Shown piece by piece: positions 9,621 through 18,515 of a DNA stretch of 64,000 nt. Numbering within the stretch: position 1 is the first letter of the stretch; each line of letters starts with the position of its first letter. The notes below the pieces were generated by a model. That model worked only from the letters and a program-made list of their open reading frames with translations. It ran no database searches and was not told the origin of the DNA. This DNA is from Halalkalicoccus sp. CGA53 (GTDB taxonomy: Archaea; Halobacteriota; Halobacteria; Halobacteriales; Halalkalicoccaceae): contig NZ_CP144124.1 in NCBI RefSeq assembly GCF_036429475.1, positions 62,001-126,000 of the forward strand. The letters are read 5' to 3'. The position numbers and the translations under genes were made by a program.

Positions 9621-9983
9621 GTGGACGACGGAGGTGGGTTGCTCCCCGAGCACAGTATCCTCTCTCTCGAGGAGTACTTGGAGATGCAACGGGTGATCGG
9701 GAACGAGACGAGGTTTCGGGTACTTGATCGACTGATCTCGGAGGGGCAACAGAGCGCAAAGGAACTCACAGAAGCGCTTGCGGTTCCTTCGAACACCCTT
9801 CATTACCACCTCGATACGCTCGTCGATGTCGGTCTCATCGAGAATCGAAAACGAAAACAGCCTACCCGAGACGGTCTCTACTCGTACTATCGAGCAACCT
9901 CGCTGGGTGAAGGCATTCTCGAACATGGGGTACGTGAGTTGATGCGTGAGGAGTGGGACCTTCTCGAGGCCTACGGCGAGTAG
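9621..9983 (+). CDS. Winged-helix (ArsR-type) regulator
   Basis: A 120-aa haloarchaeal winged-helix protein. The core is EMQRVIGNETRFRVLDRLISEG, then SAKELTEALAVPSNTLHYHLDTLVDVGLIENRKR (recognition helix and wing), ending REEWDLLEAYGE. GTG at 9621 is the longest start; ATG inside EMQRVIG is an alternative. The next recognisable coding frame downstream, in the same phase, is the first fragment of a dead DNA methyltransferase. It may therefore have been part of a restriction-modification locus, but that is inference. Confidence 0.75.
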   Translation: MDDGGGLLPEHSILSLEEYLEMQRVIGNETRFRVLDRLISEGQQSAKELTEALAVPSNTLHYHLDTLVDVGLIENRKRKQPTRDGLYSYYRATSLGEGILEHGVRELMREEWDLLEAYGE

Positions 9984-10238
9984 TGGTTCTCTCCTTGGAA
10001 CGGAAGGTTTGTTTTCCGACCGGCAGCGTTCTGTGAGACCGACGGAACAACGTTTCTCGATACGATCTGGTCAGAAAGCGAAACGGCAGCGCAGAAACTG
10101 GGTGAGGACCTCCAGGACAACGTCTTCACCGCGTTGCAGACACTCGGGACCGGGTTCGTTGGGTCCAACGATCTAGTAGAGCGAATCGATCTGGACGCGC
10201 TGTTCGCGTTAAGAAGAGAAAATAGCGTTACTAGGTAA
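9984..10238 (+). pseudogene. Eco57I/BREX PglX-like DNA methyltransferase, first fragment
   Basis: A decayed internal piece of a large (about 1,300 aa) N6-adenine methyltransferase-nuclease of the Eco57I/PglX type. The frame reads FRPAAFCETDGTTFLDTI, then SESETAAQKLGEDLQDNVFTALQTLGTGFVGSNDL, from about 9999 until TAA at 10236-10238, where homology stops and a toxin-antitoxin cassette begins. No start codon belongs to the fragment. The second fragment is at 11343-11744 in the same strand and phase. Assignment rests on my recall of the family sequence around these motifs. Confidence 0.7.
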
Positions 10239-10277
10239 CACTCGTCAAGTGCGAAAGGCCGGATGTTGCACGAGGCT
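10237..10277. repeat. Left imperfect direct repeat flanking the toxin-antitoxin cassette
   Basis: AACACT followed by a variable stretch and then GAAAGGCCG....TTGCAC.AGGCT. The core 25 bases (10253-10277) match 11088-11112 at 21 positions. The copy begins exactly where the methyltransferase fragment ends. Confidence 0.55.
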
Positions 10278-10296
10278 CACTGACCTCCTCCCAACC

Positions 10297-10342
10297 TATG
10301 GGAGTGGTCCCATACATTTACAGTGATGGGGTTTGTCCCATA
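10297..10342. promoter_or_regulatory. Palindromic operators upstream of tumE
   Basis: A perfect inverted repeat TATGGGA-GTGG-TCCCATA lies at 10297-10314. A second one, ATGGG-6nt-CCCAT, lies at 10326-10341. GTCCCATA occurs in both (10307-10314 and 10335-10342), 28 bp apart. The position just ahead of the toxin start fits autoregulation by the antitoxin, as is usual in toxin-antitoxin operons. Confidence 0.65.
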
Positions 10343-10350
10343 GGGTAGAG

Positions 10351-10629
10351 ATGGTGTACAGGGTCATCGAGGACGTGGAGGATCGAGTTGCGGATCGTGT
10401 CATCCGCCGAAAGATCATCCAGACCGACGACCCCAAGTACCCTAGCGGTTACCGATACGCGCTCCACTACGGCTATACCGATGGACGGGGCACCATCCTC
10501 CGATACGACAACGAGAATCGAACGCGCGGGCGCCACGAACGCCACACGACCGAGGAAGTGACCGAGGTCGAATTTCCGGGGATAATGGTACTCCGCGATC
10601 GGTTTCTCGAGGAGATCGAAACGCTATGA
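10351..10629 (+). CDS. TumE-type toxin (DUF6516 family)
   Basis: A 92-aa protein of the DUF6516/TumE toxin family. ATG 10351 is preferred over the TTG at 10333, which lies inside the operator. The recognisable segment is SGYRYALHYGYTDGRGTILRYDNE, then HHERH-like basic residues and TEVEFPGIMVLRDRFLEEIE. Family members are thought to act as toxins paired with an HTH antitoxin; the molecular target is not evident from sequence. The stop overlaps the ATG of the downstream antitoxin by four bases (ATGA), which indicates translational coupling. Confidence 0.82.
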   Translation: MVYRVIEDVEDRVADRVIRRKIIQTDDPKYPSGYRYALHYGYTDGRGTILRYDNENRTRGRHERHTTEEVTEVEFPGIMVLRDRFLEEIETL

Positions 10630-11051
10630 CCGAGAACACACTCAAAATCACGTTCAAGGAACAGGACGAGCATCGCACAGCGGCTCGCGAGCGGCTCCGT
10701 CGGGCTGAAGCCGGCGAGAGCGGCGAGGCGGTCGAGCAGGACGTCAGATTCATCTTGAATTTCGAGGAATTCGAGGACGTCGACCGGCTGATGCGAACGT
10801 CGAATCTCGAACTCGTCGAGGCGATCGTCACCGACCGTCCAGAGAGCATCCGCCAGGCGGCCGCTGCTGTGGACCGCGACTACCGGGAAGTGCATCGGAA
10901 TCTCAAAGAGCTCGAAGCGTTAGGCGTCGTCGAGTTCGAAACGGTCGGCAAGAGTAAGAAGCCGATTCTTCGGGAGGGTGCCGAGAACATCGATCTCTCG
11001 ATCCGTTTCCCGCGACCTGCCGGTTCAGACCCCCCCGGGGCGTCGGTGTGA
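10626..11051 (+). CDS. HVO_A0114-like HTH antitoxin (TumA type)
   Basis: A 141-aa DNA-binding partner of the toxin upstream. It starts TLKITFKEQDEHRTAARERL, a feature of this haloarchaeal antitoxin family, and has a winged helix at residues 55-125: ELVEAIVTDRPESIRQAAAAVDRDYREVHRNLKELEALGVV. It is expected to neutralise the toxin and repress the operon through the palindromes at 10297-10342. The ATGA overlap with the toxin gene and the toxin-first order are typical of this pair. Confidence 0.82.
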   Translation: MTENTLKITFKEQDEHRTAARERLRRAEAGESGEAVEQDVRFILNFEEFEDVDRLMRTSNLELVEAIVTDRPESIRQAAAAVDRDYREVHRNLKELEALGVVEFETVGKSKKPILREGAENIDLSIRFPRPAGSDPPGASV

Positions 11052-11076
11052 GTCGTACCGGTCTCAGACCTTGTAC

Positions 11077-11112
11077 AACACTGTCCTGAAAGGCCGATCG
11101 TTGCACAAGGCT
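11077..11112. repeat. Right imperfect direct repeat flanking the toxin-antitoxin cassette
   Basis: Matches the left copy at 10237-10277 (AACACT, then GAAAGGCCG....TTGCAC.AGGCT). It lies 26 bp after the antitoxin stop. Together the two copies bracket about 800 bp containing only the toxin-antitoxin pair. Confidence 0.55.
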
Positions 11113-11342
11113 TTCCGACACCGTCGCCGCCGTGGCTCGGTTCACATCTGCCCCTCGTCCTGGACATTATGAATTGGGATATCGATCATGTCGGCCTGAC
11201 GCTGGCGAACTTCCCGACGAACGCCGTCGACGATCCTAGCGAACTGCGAGAGTACGAACACCGCCAGAATTACTCGAACGTTGGCGCGCAGCACTGCGAA
11301 CAGGAGCCCGACCGCGCTACTCATCCTCACCTCCGACGACGA

Positions 11343-11744
11343 GTGTGGTCACGGAGGCACGACCTCTTTCGTTTGATCGACAATGGAGAGTCGAAGCTCG
11401 GGATTCCGGCGTACAACAGCGGGCTGTTCGACGATTCGCAGCATTAGTTTCTCGCAGAGCGGCAAGTCTCGAATCGGCATCTTGCGGAGGTGATCTTCCG
11501 GCAGTCTACGACCGAAGCAGACGACGGTGATGGAGTGGTCGCGGCGGATTACGCCGATCTCGATACGCGACACCTGGGGACGATCTACGAGGGACTGTTA
11601 GAGCACCAGTTCAGAATCGCTTTCGAGGATTATGCAGCCGTCTCGGAGAACGGTGGGCAGATTTGGAAGCCCGTGACTGAGGTAACGGTCGCGGATGTAG
11701 TCGAATCGAGTGAAAATGAGAGCCGAACGAAACTCGTGGTGTGA
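11343..11744 (+). pseudogene. Eco57I/BREX PglX-like DNA methyltransferase, second fragment
   Basis: Continuation of the methyltransferase begun at 9984. It reads VWSRRHDLFRLIDNGESKLG and IPAYNSGLFDDSQH, is interrupted by TAG at 11445-11447, then goes on FLAERQVSNRHLAEVIFRQS and LDTRHLGTIYEGLLEHQFRIA to a stop at 11744. The methyltransferase catalytic motif (NPPY) lies further downstream in such proteins and is absent here, so the 3' two thirds of the gene are deleted. The 230 bp just before this fragment (11113-11342) are unassigned. Confidence 0.75.
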
Positions 11745-11846
11745 GGTGAACGGTATGGCACCTTCTATTGTTGTGATAGAATCTGTGTGCAGGCTGGTGT
11801 TTCGTCACTATAGAAAAAGCTAATAGGTCTGTGTTGATTGCTACCA

Positions 11847-13940
11847 ATGCAAATGATATTGGTTGGCGTAGATATCGGTGGTACATTTACTGATATCTAC
11901 AAAATCAACAACCAAACCGGGGAACAGGAGATACACAAATTGAATACCACGCCAGAAGACCCGTCAAAAGGGGCGCTGGAGGGGATCAAAGAGATTTGTG
12001 AGCTAACAGACACAGACCCTACAGACATTAAGTACGTTCTGCACGGCACAACGATCGCCACGAATGCGGTCTTAGAACACGAAGGCGTTGAAACGGGAAT
12101 GATTACTACCGAGAATTACCGTGACGTCATCCACATTGGGCGTCACCAGCGCCCACAAAACTACTCCATCCAGCAAGACATCCCTTGGCAAGCCGCCCCT
12201 CTCGTAAAACGCCGCCACCGGAAGACAGTTCTAGAACGGATCATACCACCGGATGGCGATATTGAGATCCCACTTGACGAGGACGCAGTTATTCAAAAAG
12301 CGAATGGGTTTCGAGAAGAGAATATCAAGTCGATCGCCATCTGCTTCTTGTTCTCCTATCTAAACGAAGAACACGAAAACCGTGCAAAAGAGCTTGTGGA
12401 AGAGGTCTATCCCGAGGCGTACGTCACTACCTCCTGCGAGGTGTACCCACAGTTCCGCGAGTTCGAACGCTTTACCACCACGGCGATGAACGCCTACATC
12501 GGTCCGACAGTCATAGAGTACCTAAACCAATTCAAATCAGGCCTACAAAATGTTGGTATTGACGCTGAACTGCACATCATGCAGTCCAATGGAGGAATTG
12601 GCACCGAGTCAACAGTTGCGCAAACGCCCGTAAATCTACTATACTCCGGGCCGGCAGGTGGGATCCTTGGGGCAAAGTGGCGAAGCGGCGCCAACACTGC
12701 CGAAGCCGAGGACATTAACGTCATCACGATTGACATGGGTGGAACGAGCGCAGATATCGGAATCGTGGCCGGCGGAGAGATCAGCGAGGCGAATGTTCGC
12801 GAGACCGAGATTGGTGGCTACCCAATCATGACGCCCATGATTGACATCTCCACGATCGGAGCTGGTGGAGGAAGTATTGCGTACCTCGACCAAGGCGGAG
12901 CATTCCGCGTCGGTCCAAAGTCCGCGGGTGCCGATCCGGGACCCATCGCTTATAATTTTGGTGGAACCGAACCCACCGTCACTGACGCTCACGTAGCCCT
13001 CGGACGCATACGCGAAGAGTTCTTCCTCGGTGGCGATATGACCCTTAATCTGGAGGGCGCCCGAAAGGGAATCAAACAAGAGATCGCCGACCCACTCGGA
13101 CTTGATACAGTTGAGGCCAGTCTGGGAGTCTTGAACATTGTCAACAACAATATGGCGAACGCGATCCGGTCGAAGACCATTCAGAAGGGACGTGATCCCC
13201 AGAAATTCACGCTCGTCGGCTTCGGTGGCGCGGGACCAATGCATACTGCCGACTTGGCGCGAGAGCTCGGCGTCGCGAAATGTCTAATCCCAATCAGTCC
13301 GGGTGTGCTCTCTGCGACCGGCCTCACCACCACGGATATCCAGTACGACTACATTAGCACTGAGTTTAGCCTCATCTCGGAGGCCGAGCACGACGATATC
13401 ACCGCGAAATACGACAAGCTAATCGACCAGGCCACCTCCCAAATTACCGCAGATGGCATTCCAGAGTCAGACACCCTTCTCGAAATGACCGCGGACTGCA
13501 GGTATGAGGGCCAAGGATACGAATTAAACATCCGGGTCGGTCAGAATGGTAGACTCGACGACCTCGAAACGATCCGAAACCGGTTTGACAAGTATCACGA
13601 ATCTGAGTTCGGTCACAATTTTCCGCATAACCCTGTGGAGATTGTTAACGAACGAGTGGCTGCGGTCGGACGAATTCCTTCGTCAGAACTTGTCGAAGTC
13701 GAACAAGCAACGGGTCCAGTGGTCGATGAGGTCATCACGACTGAGGAGGTCCACTTCCGGTTAGATCAGGAGATTGTGGGGTACGAGACCGACTTTTATG
13801 ATCGGAATACGCTGATGGCCGGTCATGAAATCCAGGGCCCGGCCATCATCGGCGAAAAGGACTCGACGACGATCGTTCCACCGGACTTCACGGCGACTGT
13901 CTTAGATTACGGTGACCTTGAACTGGTGCAAACGGAGTAA
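11847..13940 (+). CDS. hyuA: Hydantoinase/oxoprolinase subunit A
   Basis: ATP-dependent opening of a cyclic amide (hydantoin, 5-oxoproline or a related lactam), or acetone-carboxylase-like chemistry, together with subunit B; cytoplasmic. The 697-aa protein has the actin/Hsp70-like N-terminal ATPase: VGVDIGGTFTDIY, then HGTTIATNAVLEHEG, NVITIDMGGTSADIG, IDISTIGAGGGSIA, and GFGGAGPMHTADLARELG. ATG 11847 is chosen because it places VGVDIGGTFTD at residue 5. It is followed after 6 bp by hyuB. Base composition is less GC-rich than the flanking genes. Confidence 0.93.
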   Translation: MQMILVGVDIGGTFTDIYKINNQTGEQEIHKLNTTPEDPSKGALEGIKEICELTDTDPTDIKYVLHGTTIATNAVLEHEGVETGMITTENYRDVIHIGRHQRPQNYSIQQDIPWQAAPLVKRRHRKTVLERIIPPDGDIEIPLDEDAVIQKANGFREENIKSIAICFLFSYLNEEHENRAKELVEEVYPEAYVTTSCEVYPQFREFERFTTTAMNAYIGPTVIEYLNQFKSGLQNVGIDAELHIMQSNGGIGTESTVAQTPVNLLYSGPAGGILGAKWRSGANTAEAEDINVITIDMGGTSADIGIVAGGEISEANVRETEIGGYPIMTPMIDISTIGAGGGSIAYLDQGGAFRVGPKSAGADPGPIAYNFGGTEPTVTDAHVALGRIREEFFLGGDMTLNLEGARKGIKQEIADPLGLDTVEASLGVLNIVNNNMANAIRSKTIQKGRDPQKFTLVGFGGAGPMHTADLARELGVAKCLIPISPGVLSATGLTTTDIQYDYISTEFSLISEAEHDDITAKYDKLIDQATSQITADGIPESDTLLEMTADCRYEGQGYELNIRVGQNGRLDDLETIRNRFDKYHESEFGHNFPHNPVEIVNERVAAVGRIPSSELVEVEQATGPVVDEVITTEEVHFRLDQEIVGYETDFYDRNTLMAGHEIQGPAIIGEKDSTTIVPPDFTATVLDYGDLELVQTE

Positions 13941-13946
13941 CCATCC

Positions 13947-15767
13947 ATGACAAAAATTGAAACTAGGACCTACGAGACTGTCCGCGAACAGACCAGTCCC
14001 CGTATCGATACCGACGATCCTGAATCCGAAGTTGACCCAGTGACCCGCCGGGTCATCAACGGAAATCTAGTGAATATCTGTGACGAGATGGGTCACAAGA
14101 TGACTAGAATGAGCTATTCGAGTATCATCAGGGAGTCTGAGGATTTCGGTTGTGCGCTCCTGAACGAACAAGGGCAACAACTGTGTGAGACCGACAGCAC
14201 TCCCCTGCAGATGGGCCCTATTCCAGCGTACGTCAAAGGAACCATCGACCTTTTCGACGAGCGGGGTGAAACGTTCAACGAAGGAGACGTCATCATCCAC
14301 AACGACCCGTACTACGGTGCAAGTCACGCACCAGATTTTGGGATTATTCTACCCGTCTTCCGTGATGGTGGCCTTACCGCGTTTTCCGTGACCACAGCTC
14401 ATCACTTGGAGGTGGGTGCTGATAAGCCCGGGACGTGCATCATAGACACGATCGATTCCTATAGTGAGTCGATACGCTTAGACGCGCTGAAAATTATAGA
14501 GGGTGGTGAGCGAAACAAGACTGCCTGGCAGCTCATCGGGGACAACATCCGCGTCCCGGATATGGTAATGGGCGATATCGAGGCGCAGATCTCTGCCGCC
14601 AAGGTTGGTGCCAATCGGCTACACGAACTCTTCGACGAGTATGGCCATGATACCGTCAAATATGCCGGTGAGGCCATGATGAACTACTCTGAGCGGATGC
14701 TCCGGGATGAAATCGAGAAACTTCCAGATGGAGAATACTCCGCTGAAGGGTATATTGACGGCTATCTCGACTCAGAAAACCCCGACGAGAAGGACATTTT
14801 TCTAGCTGTCGATATGACTGTCGACGGGCGGGATATTCATGTTGACCTCTCCCGGTGTGATGATCAGTTAGACAACCGGCCGATCAATATGCCCTACGAG
14901 GGGACCGTCTTCTACGCAGTGTTACTCGTAATCAGATCAACATTACTAGATACTGAACGGTTCCCTCTCGTTCCGCAAAACGATGGAATCAGTCGGCCAC
15001 TATCGGTCCACGCCCCGGAAGGGTCGATCGCCAACCCACGGTTCCCCGCACCGACGATTGCCCGGTTCTGTGGCGGTAACAAGATCGCCGATCTGACGCT
15101 GAAGTGCATCGCACAGGCAGCGCCCGAGAAAGCTTGTGCCGGCGTTGGCAACCTGAAAGTTACTACAAGCAGTGGGGTTACCGAGGATGATGAATACTGG
15201 GTGTACATGGACATCTCCTCGGGAAGTTACGGGGCTCGTCCGACCAAAGATGGCCTTGACGCGGTCGACACTTTGTACGCGAACACCCGGAACAATCCCA
15301 TCGAAGACATTGAGAGTCACTACCCAATTCGTGTAACGAAGTACGAACTTCGGGAAGACGTCGAAGGGGCAGGAAAGTACCGCGGTGGCTATGGACCGAT
15401 ACGGGAATTCGAGTACCAAAGCGATGGTCGGGTCTCAGTCGAAGGCGATGGGTCAAAGTTCGAACCGTGGGGCTTCGGTGGTGGCCATGACGGTTCTACA
15501 GGTAAACTGATCGTCGAAGGTGAGATCGACGAGGAGACTCCCCGATCGAAGATGACGAACAAACCTATCGAGAAAGGGCAACGGCTACGACTCGTCGGAC
15601 CTTGTGGTGGCGGCTGGGGCGATCCAACGGAACGTGATCCGAATCGCGTTCGGAGTGATGTCCTAGATGACTTCGTTAGTCGAGAAAGAGCAAGGGAAGT
15701 CTACCGGGTTGCACTCACCGACGACCTCGAGATTGACTGGGAAGAAACCGAGCAGCTTCGGAGCTAG
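13947..15767 (+). CDS. hyuB: Hydantoinase/oxoprolinase subunit B
   Basis: Partner of HyuA, 606 aa. Landmarks are VDPVTRRVINGNLVNICDEMG, LCETDSTPLQMGPIPAYV, the metal-site segment IIHNDPYYGASHAPDF, FSVTTAHHLEVGADKPG, and the C-terminal GGHDGSTGKL and LVGPCGGGWGDP. Only 6 bp separate it from hyuA, so the two form an operon and probably one complex. It converges on the livFGMHK operon, suggesting import and ring opening of the same compound; this link is inferred from proximity. Confidence 0.93.
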   Translation: MTKIETRTYETVREQTSPRIDTDDPESEVDPVTRRVINGNLVNICDEMGHKMTRMSYSSIIRESEDFGCALLNEQGQQLCETDSTPLQMGPIPAYVKGTIDLFDERGETFNEGDVIIHNDPYYGASHAPDFGIILPVFRDGGLTAFSVTTAHHLEVGADKPGTCIIDTIDSYSESIRLDALKIIEGGERNKTAWQLIGDNIRVPDMVMGDIEAQISAAKVGANRLHELFDEYGHDTVKYAGEAMMNYSERMLRDEIEKLPDGEYSAEGYIDGYLDSENPDEKDIFLAVDMTVDGRDIHVDLSRCDDQLDNRPINMPYEGTVFYAVLLVIRSTLLDTERFPLVPQNDGISRPLSVHAPEGSIANPRFPAPTIARFCGGNKIADLTLKCIAQAAPEKACAGVGNLKVTTSSGVTEDDEYWVYMDISSGSYGARPTKDGLDAVDTLYANTRNNPIEDIESHYPIRVTKYELREDVEGAGKYRGGYGPIREFEYQSDGRVSVEGDGSKFEPWGFGGGHDGSTGKLIVEGEIDEETPRSKMTNKPIEKGQRLRLVGPCGGGWGDPTERDPNRVRSDVLDDFVSRERAREVYRVALTDDLEIDWEETEQLRS

Positions 15768-15902
15768 ACGAACGCTCATCCACCATCCAAAGAGGGGTTC
15801 TATGTCCCGATCGCTACAACGCGTTAGTAACTAATCTATTGTAAGGCCATGACGAAGCTCCCATAACACAAGTCAAGTTCTCTTGCGCATGGCCTGAGAT
15901 AA

Positions 15903-16631
15903 TTACCCTTGCATCAGTTCTAGGAGATCCTCGTCTTCTGCAATCTCCATCGGATCACCGCTGGCGATAATCTCGCCTCGGTCGATGACGACCAATCTGT
16001 CGGTGACCTCTGCGATGTGCCTAACGTTTGCCTCTGCGATGAGCACAGAAATATCGTTCGTTTTGATAATCTCTGCGATATTTTCTTTAAGTCGCTCGAC
16101 GATGATCGGTGCGAGTCCTTCAAAGGGTTCATCGAGGATGAGAAGATCCGGCTGCAGTGCGAGTGCGCGTCCGATGGACGTCATCTTCGCCTGACCGCCG
16201 CTCAAATTCTCGACATTTTTGTCGCGGTGATCGTAGAGTTCGGAAAAAATGTCAAAGATCTCATGAACAATCTCGTCCTCGTTCTCGGTCAGTTCGGGTC
16301 GGTGCGACGCCCAGACGGGTATTCGGATATTCTGTTCGACAGACATTCCGGTGAATAATTTTCGATCTTCGGGCTGGTAGCCAATTCCCAGTCGCGGAAT
16401 TTCGTCGGCGGTGAGATTGGTGAGTTCTACACCATCAAACTGGATTGAGCCGCTCAAGATCTCGATCTGGCCCATGATAGCCCGGAAAGTGGTGGACTTG
16501 CCTGCACCGTTTCGGCCAACCAGTCCAACGGATTCGTTCGCACTTACATCGAGATCGAGGCCGTGTGTGATCTGGTGGCCCTCAATTGCGGCGTCTAACC
16601 CGCGGACATGTAACACTGGATCTTCGGTCAT
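15903..16631 (-). CDS. livF: Branched-chain-type ABC transporter ATPase LivF
   Basis: A 242-aa ATPase that powers import. Walker A is GRNGAGKST, the signature is ENLSGGQAKM, Walker B is LLILDEPFEGLAP, and the H-loop region is SVLIAEANVRH. The signature and the short LivF length distinguish it from LivG. It overlaps livG by four bases and is the last gene of the operon livK-H-M-G-F. In known systems LivF and LivG form a heterodimer under LivHM. Confidence 0.93.
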   Translation of the reverse strand: MTEDPVLHVRGLDAAIEGHQITHGLDLDVSANESVGLVGRNGAGKSTTFRAIMGQIEILSGSIQFDGVELTNLTADEIPRLGIGYQPEDRKLFTGMSVEQNIRIPVWASHRPELTENEDEIVHEIFDIFSELYDHRDKNVENLSGGQAKMTSIGRALALQPDLLILDEPFEGLAPIIVERLKENIAEIIKTNDISVLIAEANVRHIAEVTDRLVVIDRGEIIASGDPMEIAEDEDLLELMQG

Positions 16632-17377
16632 GCTTTCACCCCTAACAGCTTCCGGCGGAGTTCATTGTCTTCCCGAATAAGGTCTGCGGGGCCTTCTCGG
16701 AGTACCTTTCCTTCATGGAGCGCTACTACTCGGTCGGCATATTCGAGTACGAGCTCCATGTCGTGTTCGATGGTCGCAATTGGAATCTCCTCACGGCGAG
16801 AGACCTCAAGGATGGTCTCGATGATGTCTACCTTCATCCCCGACGGGATACCAGCAGTCGGTTCATCCAAGAACAAATAGCGTGGCTCAAGACCGAACGT
16901 CATTGCAACGTCTAGAAGCTTTCGTTGCCCGTGAGAGAGTTCTGCGGCGACTTCGTTAGAAATGTCATTGAGACCGAAGGTGTCAAGTATATATTCGACT
17001 TCCGATTCGACTACTTCGTGTTCGTCTTTTAGGCTGAATAGGCTTTTTGTAATGCCGTGATTCGACAGAACTGTGATCCTCACATTATCTCGAACAGTCA
17101 TTTCGTCGAATAAATTGACTATCTGAAAGCTTCGGATAATGCCTCGGTTCACCCTAGTCGTAGGATCCAACGCTGTGATCTCTTCGCCATCAAGCGTAAT
17201 CATCCCGGAGTCGGGAGACAGATGCCCCGTAATTAAGTTAACGAGGGTGGTCTTACCGGCTCCATTGGGTCCCACGATGAAGACGACTTCATCGGGTGTC
17301 TGTCCAAGTTGAAAGTCGACCCCGTCGGTCGCTGCTAGATTTCCGAACAACTTCTTGAGGTTCTTAGTTTCTAACAT
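16628..17377 (-). CDS. livG: Branched-chain-type ABC transporter ATPase LivG
   Basis: A 249-aa ATPase with Walker A GPNGAGKTT, signature AELSHGQRKLLD, Walker B YLFLDEPTAGI and switch histidine IATIEHDMELV, the classic LivG pattern. It is separated by 7 bp from livM and overlaps livF by 4 bp. The gene uses a less GC-rich codon set than genes on either side of the operon. Confidence 0.93.
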   Translation of the reverse strand: MLETKNLKKLFGNLAATDGVDFQLGQTPDEVVFIVGPNGAGKTTLVNLITGHLSPDSGMITLDGEEITALDPTTRVNRGIIRSFQIVNLFDEMTVRDNVRITVLSNHGITKSLFSLKDEHEVVESEVEYILDTFGLNDISNEVAAELSHGQRKLLDVAMTFGLEPRYLFLDEPTAGIPSGMKVDIIETILEVSRREEIPIATIEHDMELVLEYADRVVALHEGKVLREGPADLIREDNELRRKLLGVKA

Positions 17378-17384
17378 GTTGTCT

Positions 17385-18515
17385 TTACCGCGAAAATATA
17401 TCCCTGATATTTCGATACCACATTAAGACTACTGCGTGGATGTGCGCCTGCATTCGTCTGATCGACTGTTTAGGATCGCGCCGTAGCTGTTTCACTTCGC
17501 GGTTGATATCGTCGATCGATCCAATGACACCGTTCGGGAAGAAGAATACAATTAAAATGAGAAGCAATCCGATGATGGCATTGAAGTAGCTAGTATATAC
17601 GTGGATGTTATCGAGAAGGAATATGAGAATAATTCCTCCGATTATCGGTCCGGTGAGAGTGTGAATACCACCGATGATTACCGCAAATAGCATCTCCCCC
17701 GAACGGAACACGAACAGACTCTGTTCGGGTCCGGTGTGAAGCCGGTATAGGACCCAGAGCGCGCCGCCAAACGATGCAAAGACCGCTGAGATAGTGAACG
17801 CTCCCCATACGTAGTTTTTGGTCCGAATACCAATGAACTCAGCTCGGACACGGTTCTGCCCGATTGCGTTGAGTGCCTGTCCATATGGCGAGTTGATCAA
17901 CCGCCACATAAAGAGAAGCGAGCCAACCAACACGACCACAGTCAGCATATGTATGGCGAGTTCGTATAATTCAGTCGATAGTTGCTGTCCCAAGATCGTC
18001 GGTCGTTGACCGTCGGCTCGTACAGCTAGGCCGTCTGTCCGGTGGAAGAATGCGCTGCGGCGGACGGAGTAGTAGAGGATTGCGTTTACCGCCAACGTGA
18101 GCAACGCGAAATACAGTCCGATGTAGTCGGCTATAAAGTAACCCATAACGACAGCCAGTGTAACTCCGAGAATTACAGCGACCAGAATTAGCGGAAGCAC
18201 ATGCTGAAAGCCGAAGTGGAATACCAATACGGCGATCGTGTATGCACTGACGCCAAAGAACGCCGCATGACCGAACGAAACGAGTTTTAGGTGTCGGAGG
18301 AGCAGGTTCACGCCTAATGCAGCCAACCCGAACGCCATGCCGGTGTGCAGACTCCGATAGCCGATTCCTGGAATCAATCGCGTCAGGTCGATAGCTGCGA
18401 TGAGGAGGAGAAGGAGAAAACCGCCGATCAACGATTGTTTCTTACTTAGCTCGAGTCCTTTCATTACCCGAATTCGAGTTTCGCCGTCACGTTCGACGAT
18501 CGGATTAAGTTTCAT
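17385..18515 (-). CDS. livM: Branched-chain-type ABC transporter permease LivM
   Basis: A membrane permease of 376 aa. ATG 18515 gives an ATGA overlap with livH; the 37 residues before it in the open frame are inside livH and unlikely to be used. About nine hydrophobic helices are visible. The family motifs LKLVSFGHAAFFGVSAYT and FTISAVFASFGGALWVLY are present. The C-terminal 50 residues are basic and cytoplasmic, longer than in many LivM proteins. Confidence 0.9.
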   Translation of the reverse strand: MKLNPIVERDGETRIRVMKGLELSKKQSLIGGFLLLLLIAAIDLTRLIPGIGYRSLHTGMAFGLAALGVNLLLRHLKLVSFGHAAFFGVSAYTIAVLVFHFGFQHVLPLILVAVILGVTLAVVMGYFIADYIGLYFALLTLAVNAILYYSVRRSAFFHRTDGLAVRADGQRPTILGQQLSTELYELAIHMLTVVVLVGSLLFMWRLINSPYGQALNAIGQNRVRAEFIGIRTKNYVWGAFTISAVFASFGGALWVLYRLHTGPEQSLFVFRSGEMLFAVIIGGIHTLTGPIIGGIILIFLLDNIHVYTSYFNAIIGLLLILIVFFFPNGVIGSIDDINREVKQLRRDPKQSIRRMQAHIHAVVLMWYRNIRDIFSR

